Below, one piece after another: positions 4,710 to 5,173 of a DNA stretch of 5,173 nt. Below the pieces are notes generated by a model. It did no database searches and was not told the DNA's origin. It saw only the letters and a program-made list of their open reading frames with translations. Within the stretch, counting starts at the first letter, position 1, and each line of letters opens with the position of its first letter. Location of the stretch: positions 1 through 5,173 of the forward strand of contig JAJYQZ010000043.1 of assembly GCA_021794335.1 (NCBI GenBank), given 5' to 3'. Both the position numbers and the translations under genes were made by a program. Origin of the DNA: a bacterium (lineage in GTDB: Bacteria > SZUA-79 > Acidulodesulfobacterales > Acidulodesulfobacteraceae).

Positions 4710-5173
4710 TCATCTTAACTTAAGCTTGTAATCCCTTATGCCTTTAAAAATCTTCATTACTTCGCCTGCGTTTCTTGCATTCAAAATATCCGCCTTTTTT
4801 GCCCAACCCTTTCTGGCGGCATTTACCCCGTAACCGGCAAAATAAATGCTTGAAACATTGTGGGCGTCTGGATTTATCGCGATTAGCACCGATTTTGAAA
4901 CTGCCTCTTTAATGTGTCTCCAATCGATGTCAAGCCGCTTTGGATTGGCGTTTAACTCGATAATAGTTCTATATTTTGAGGCGTAATCCAATACTTTTGA
5001 AACATTCACGGCATACCCTTTTCTTTCCAAAAGCAGCCTTCCCGTTAGGTGCCCTATCATGGTAGTATATGGATTCTTAACCGCATTTATGATTCTTTCC
5101 GTCATCTGGGCTTCGGGCATATTAAATTTAGAGTGAACCGACGCTATGACGAAATCAAGCATGGAAAGCGTTT
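4710..5173 (-). CDS. polX: DNA polymerase X family protein, C-terminal PHP domain (5' part outside window)
   Basis: The visible 154 or so codons match the C-terminal part of the PHP domain of bacterial PolX, a repair polymerase that fills short gaps and whose PHP domain has metal-dependent 3'-5' exonuclease activity. Diagnostic strings are LDFVIASVHSKFNM, NPYTTMIGHLTGRLLLERKG, IIELNANPKRLDI, INPDAHN and YGVNAARKGWAKKADILNA. Metal-ligand candidates are His in SVHS, His in IGHL, and Asp and His in PDAH. The frame stays open to the window edge through TLS before the Met at 5162, so that Met is internal (LDFVIASVHS is mid-domain in PolX). Differences from the usual pattern are GHLTGR for GHPTGR and INPDAH for INTDAH. 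The nucleotidyltransferase and helix-hairpin-helix regions lie outside. The gene ends in TGA at 4712-4710, 44 bp before thiD. Confidence 0.88.
   Translation of the reverse strand, partial: TLSMLDFVIASVHSKFNMPEAQMTERIINAVKNPYTTMIGHLTGRLLLERKGYAVNVSKVLDYASKYRTIIELNANPKRLDIDWRHIKEAVSKSVLIAINPDAHNVSSIYFAGYGVNAARKGWAKKADILNARNAGEVMKIFKGIRDYKLKLR

Overview
The window is a 5.2 kb piece of an AT-rich bacterial chromosome. Ile ATA, Lys AAA and Arg AGA/AGG codons are frequent, and most genes have clear AGGAG-type ribosome binding sites. Two rubredoxins suggest an anaerobe or microaerobe. An exported DsbA-like protein suggests a cell with an extracytoplasmic compartment, probably Gram-negative. A DksA/TraR-like fragment and palindromic ATTCCCGC...GCGGGAAT repeats fit proteobacterial-type, perhaps deltaproteobacterial, lineages. 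That placement is inference; no marker gene here fixes the taxon.

Layout, left to right. At 1-295 (minus) lies the N-terminal part of a probable DksA/TraR zinc-finger protein, running off the left edge. At 386-551 is a 166-bp inverted-repeat element (E1). At 595-2079 (plus) is a complete dGTPase-type HD phosphohydrolase. At 2085-2250 is a second 166-bp copy of the element (E2), in the opposite orientation. At 2336-2539 (plus) is rubredoxin 1, which lacks the usual Gly after each CxxC pair. At 2629-2840 is a diverged, rearranged relative of the element (E3). At 2928-3116 (plus) is a canonical rubredoxin 2, followed at 3154-3840 (plus) by an exported DsbA-like thiol oxidoreductase. Convergent with it, only 9 bp away, is a minus-strand pair: polX (C-terminal PHP part, 4710-5173, running off the right edge) followed by thiD (3850-4665).

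The proteins are mostly housekeeping: dNTP hydrolysis, DNA repair synthesis, thiamine pyrimidine phosphorylation, electron transfer and thiol-disulfide chemistry. I see no defence system, CRISPR array, tRNA or rRNA. The most distinctive feature is a family of small non-coding, MITE-like palindromic elements. They share ends starting with CCC, inner 20-bp palindromes of the form ATTCCCGC-N4-GCGGGAAT, and 5-bp flanking repeats that look like target duplications. They fill nearly all of the larger intergenic spaces and bracket the dGTPase gene. Secondary points of interest are the non-canonical rubredoxin, a GC-rich repeat-like block inside the dGTPase gene, and an exported protein whose start has no Shine-Dalgarno sequence but lies in a promoter-like stretch.
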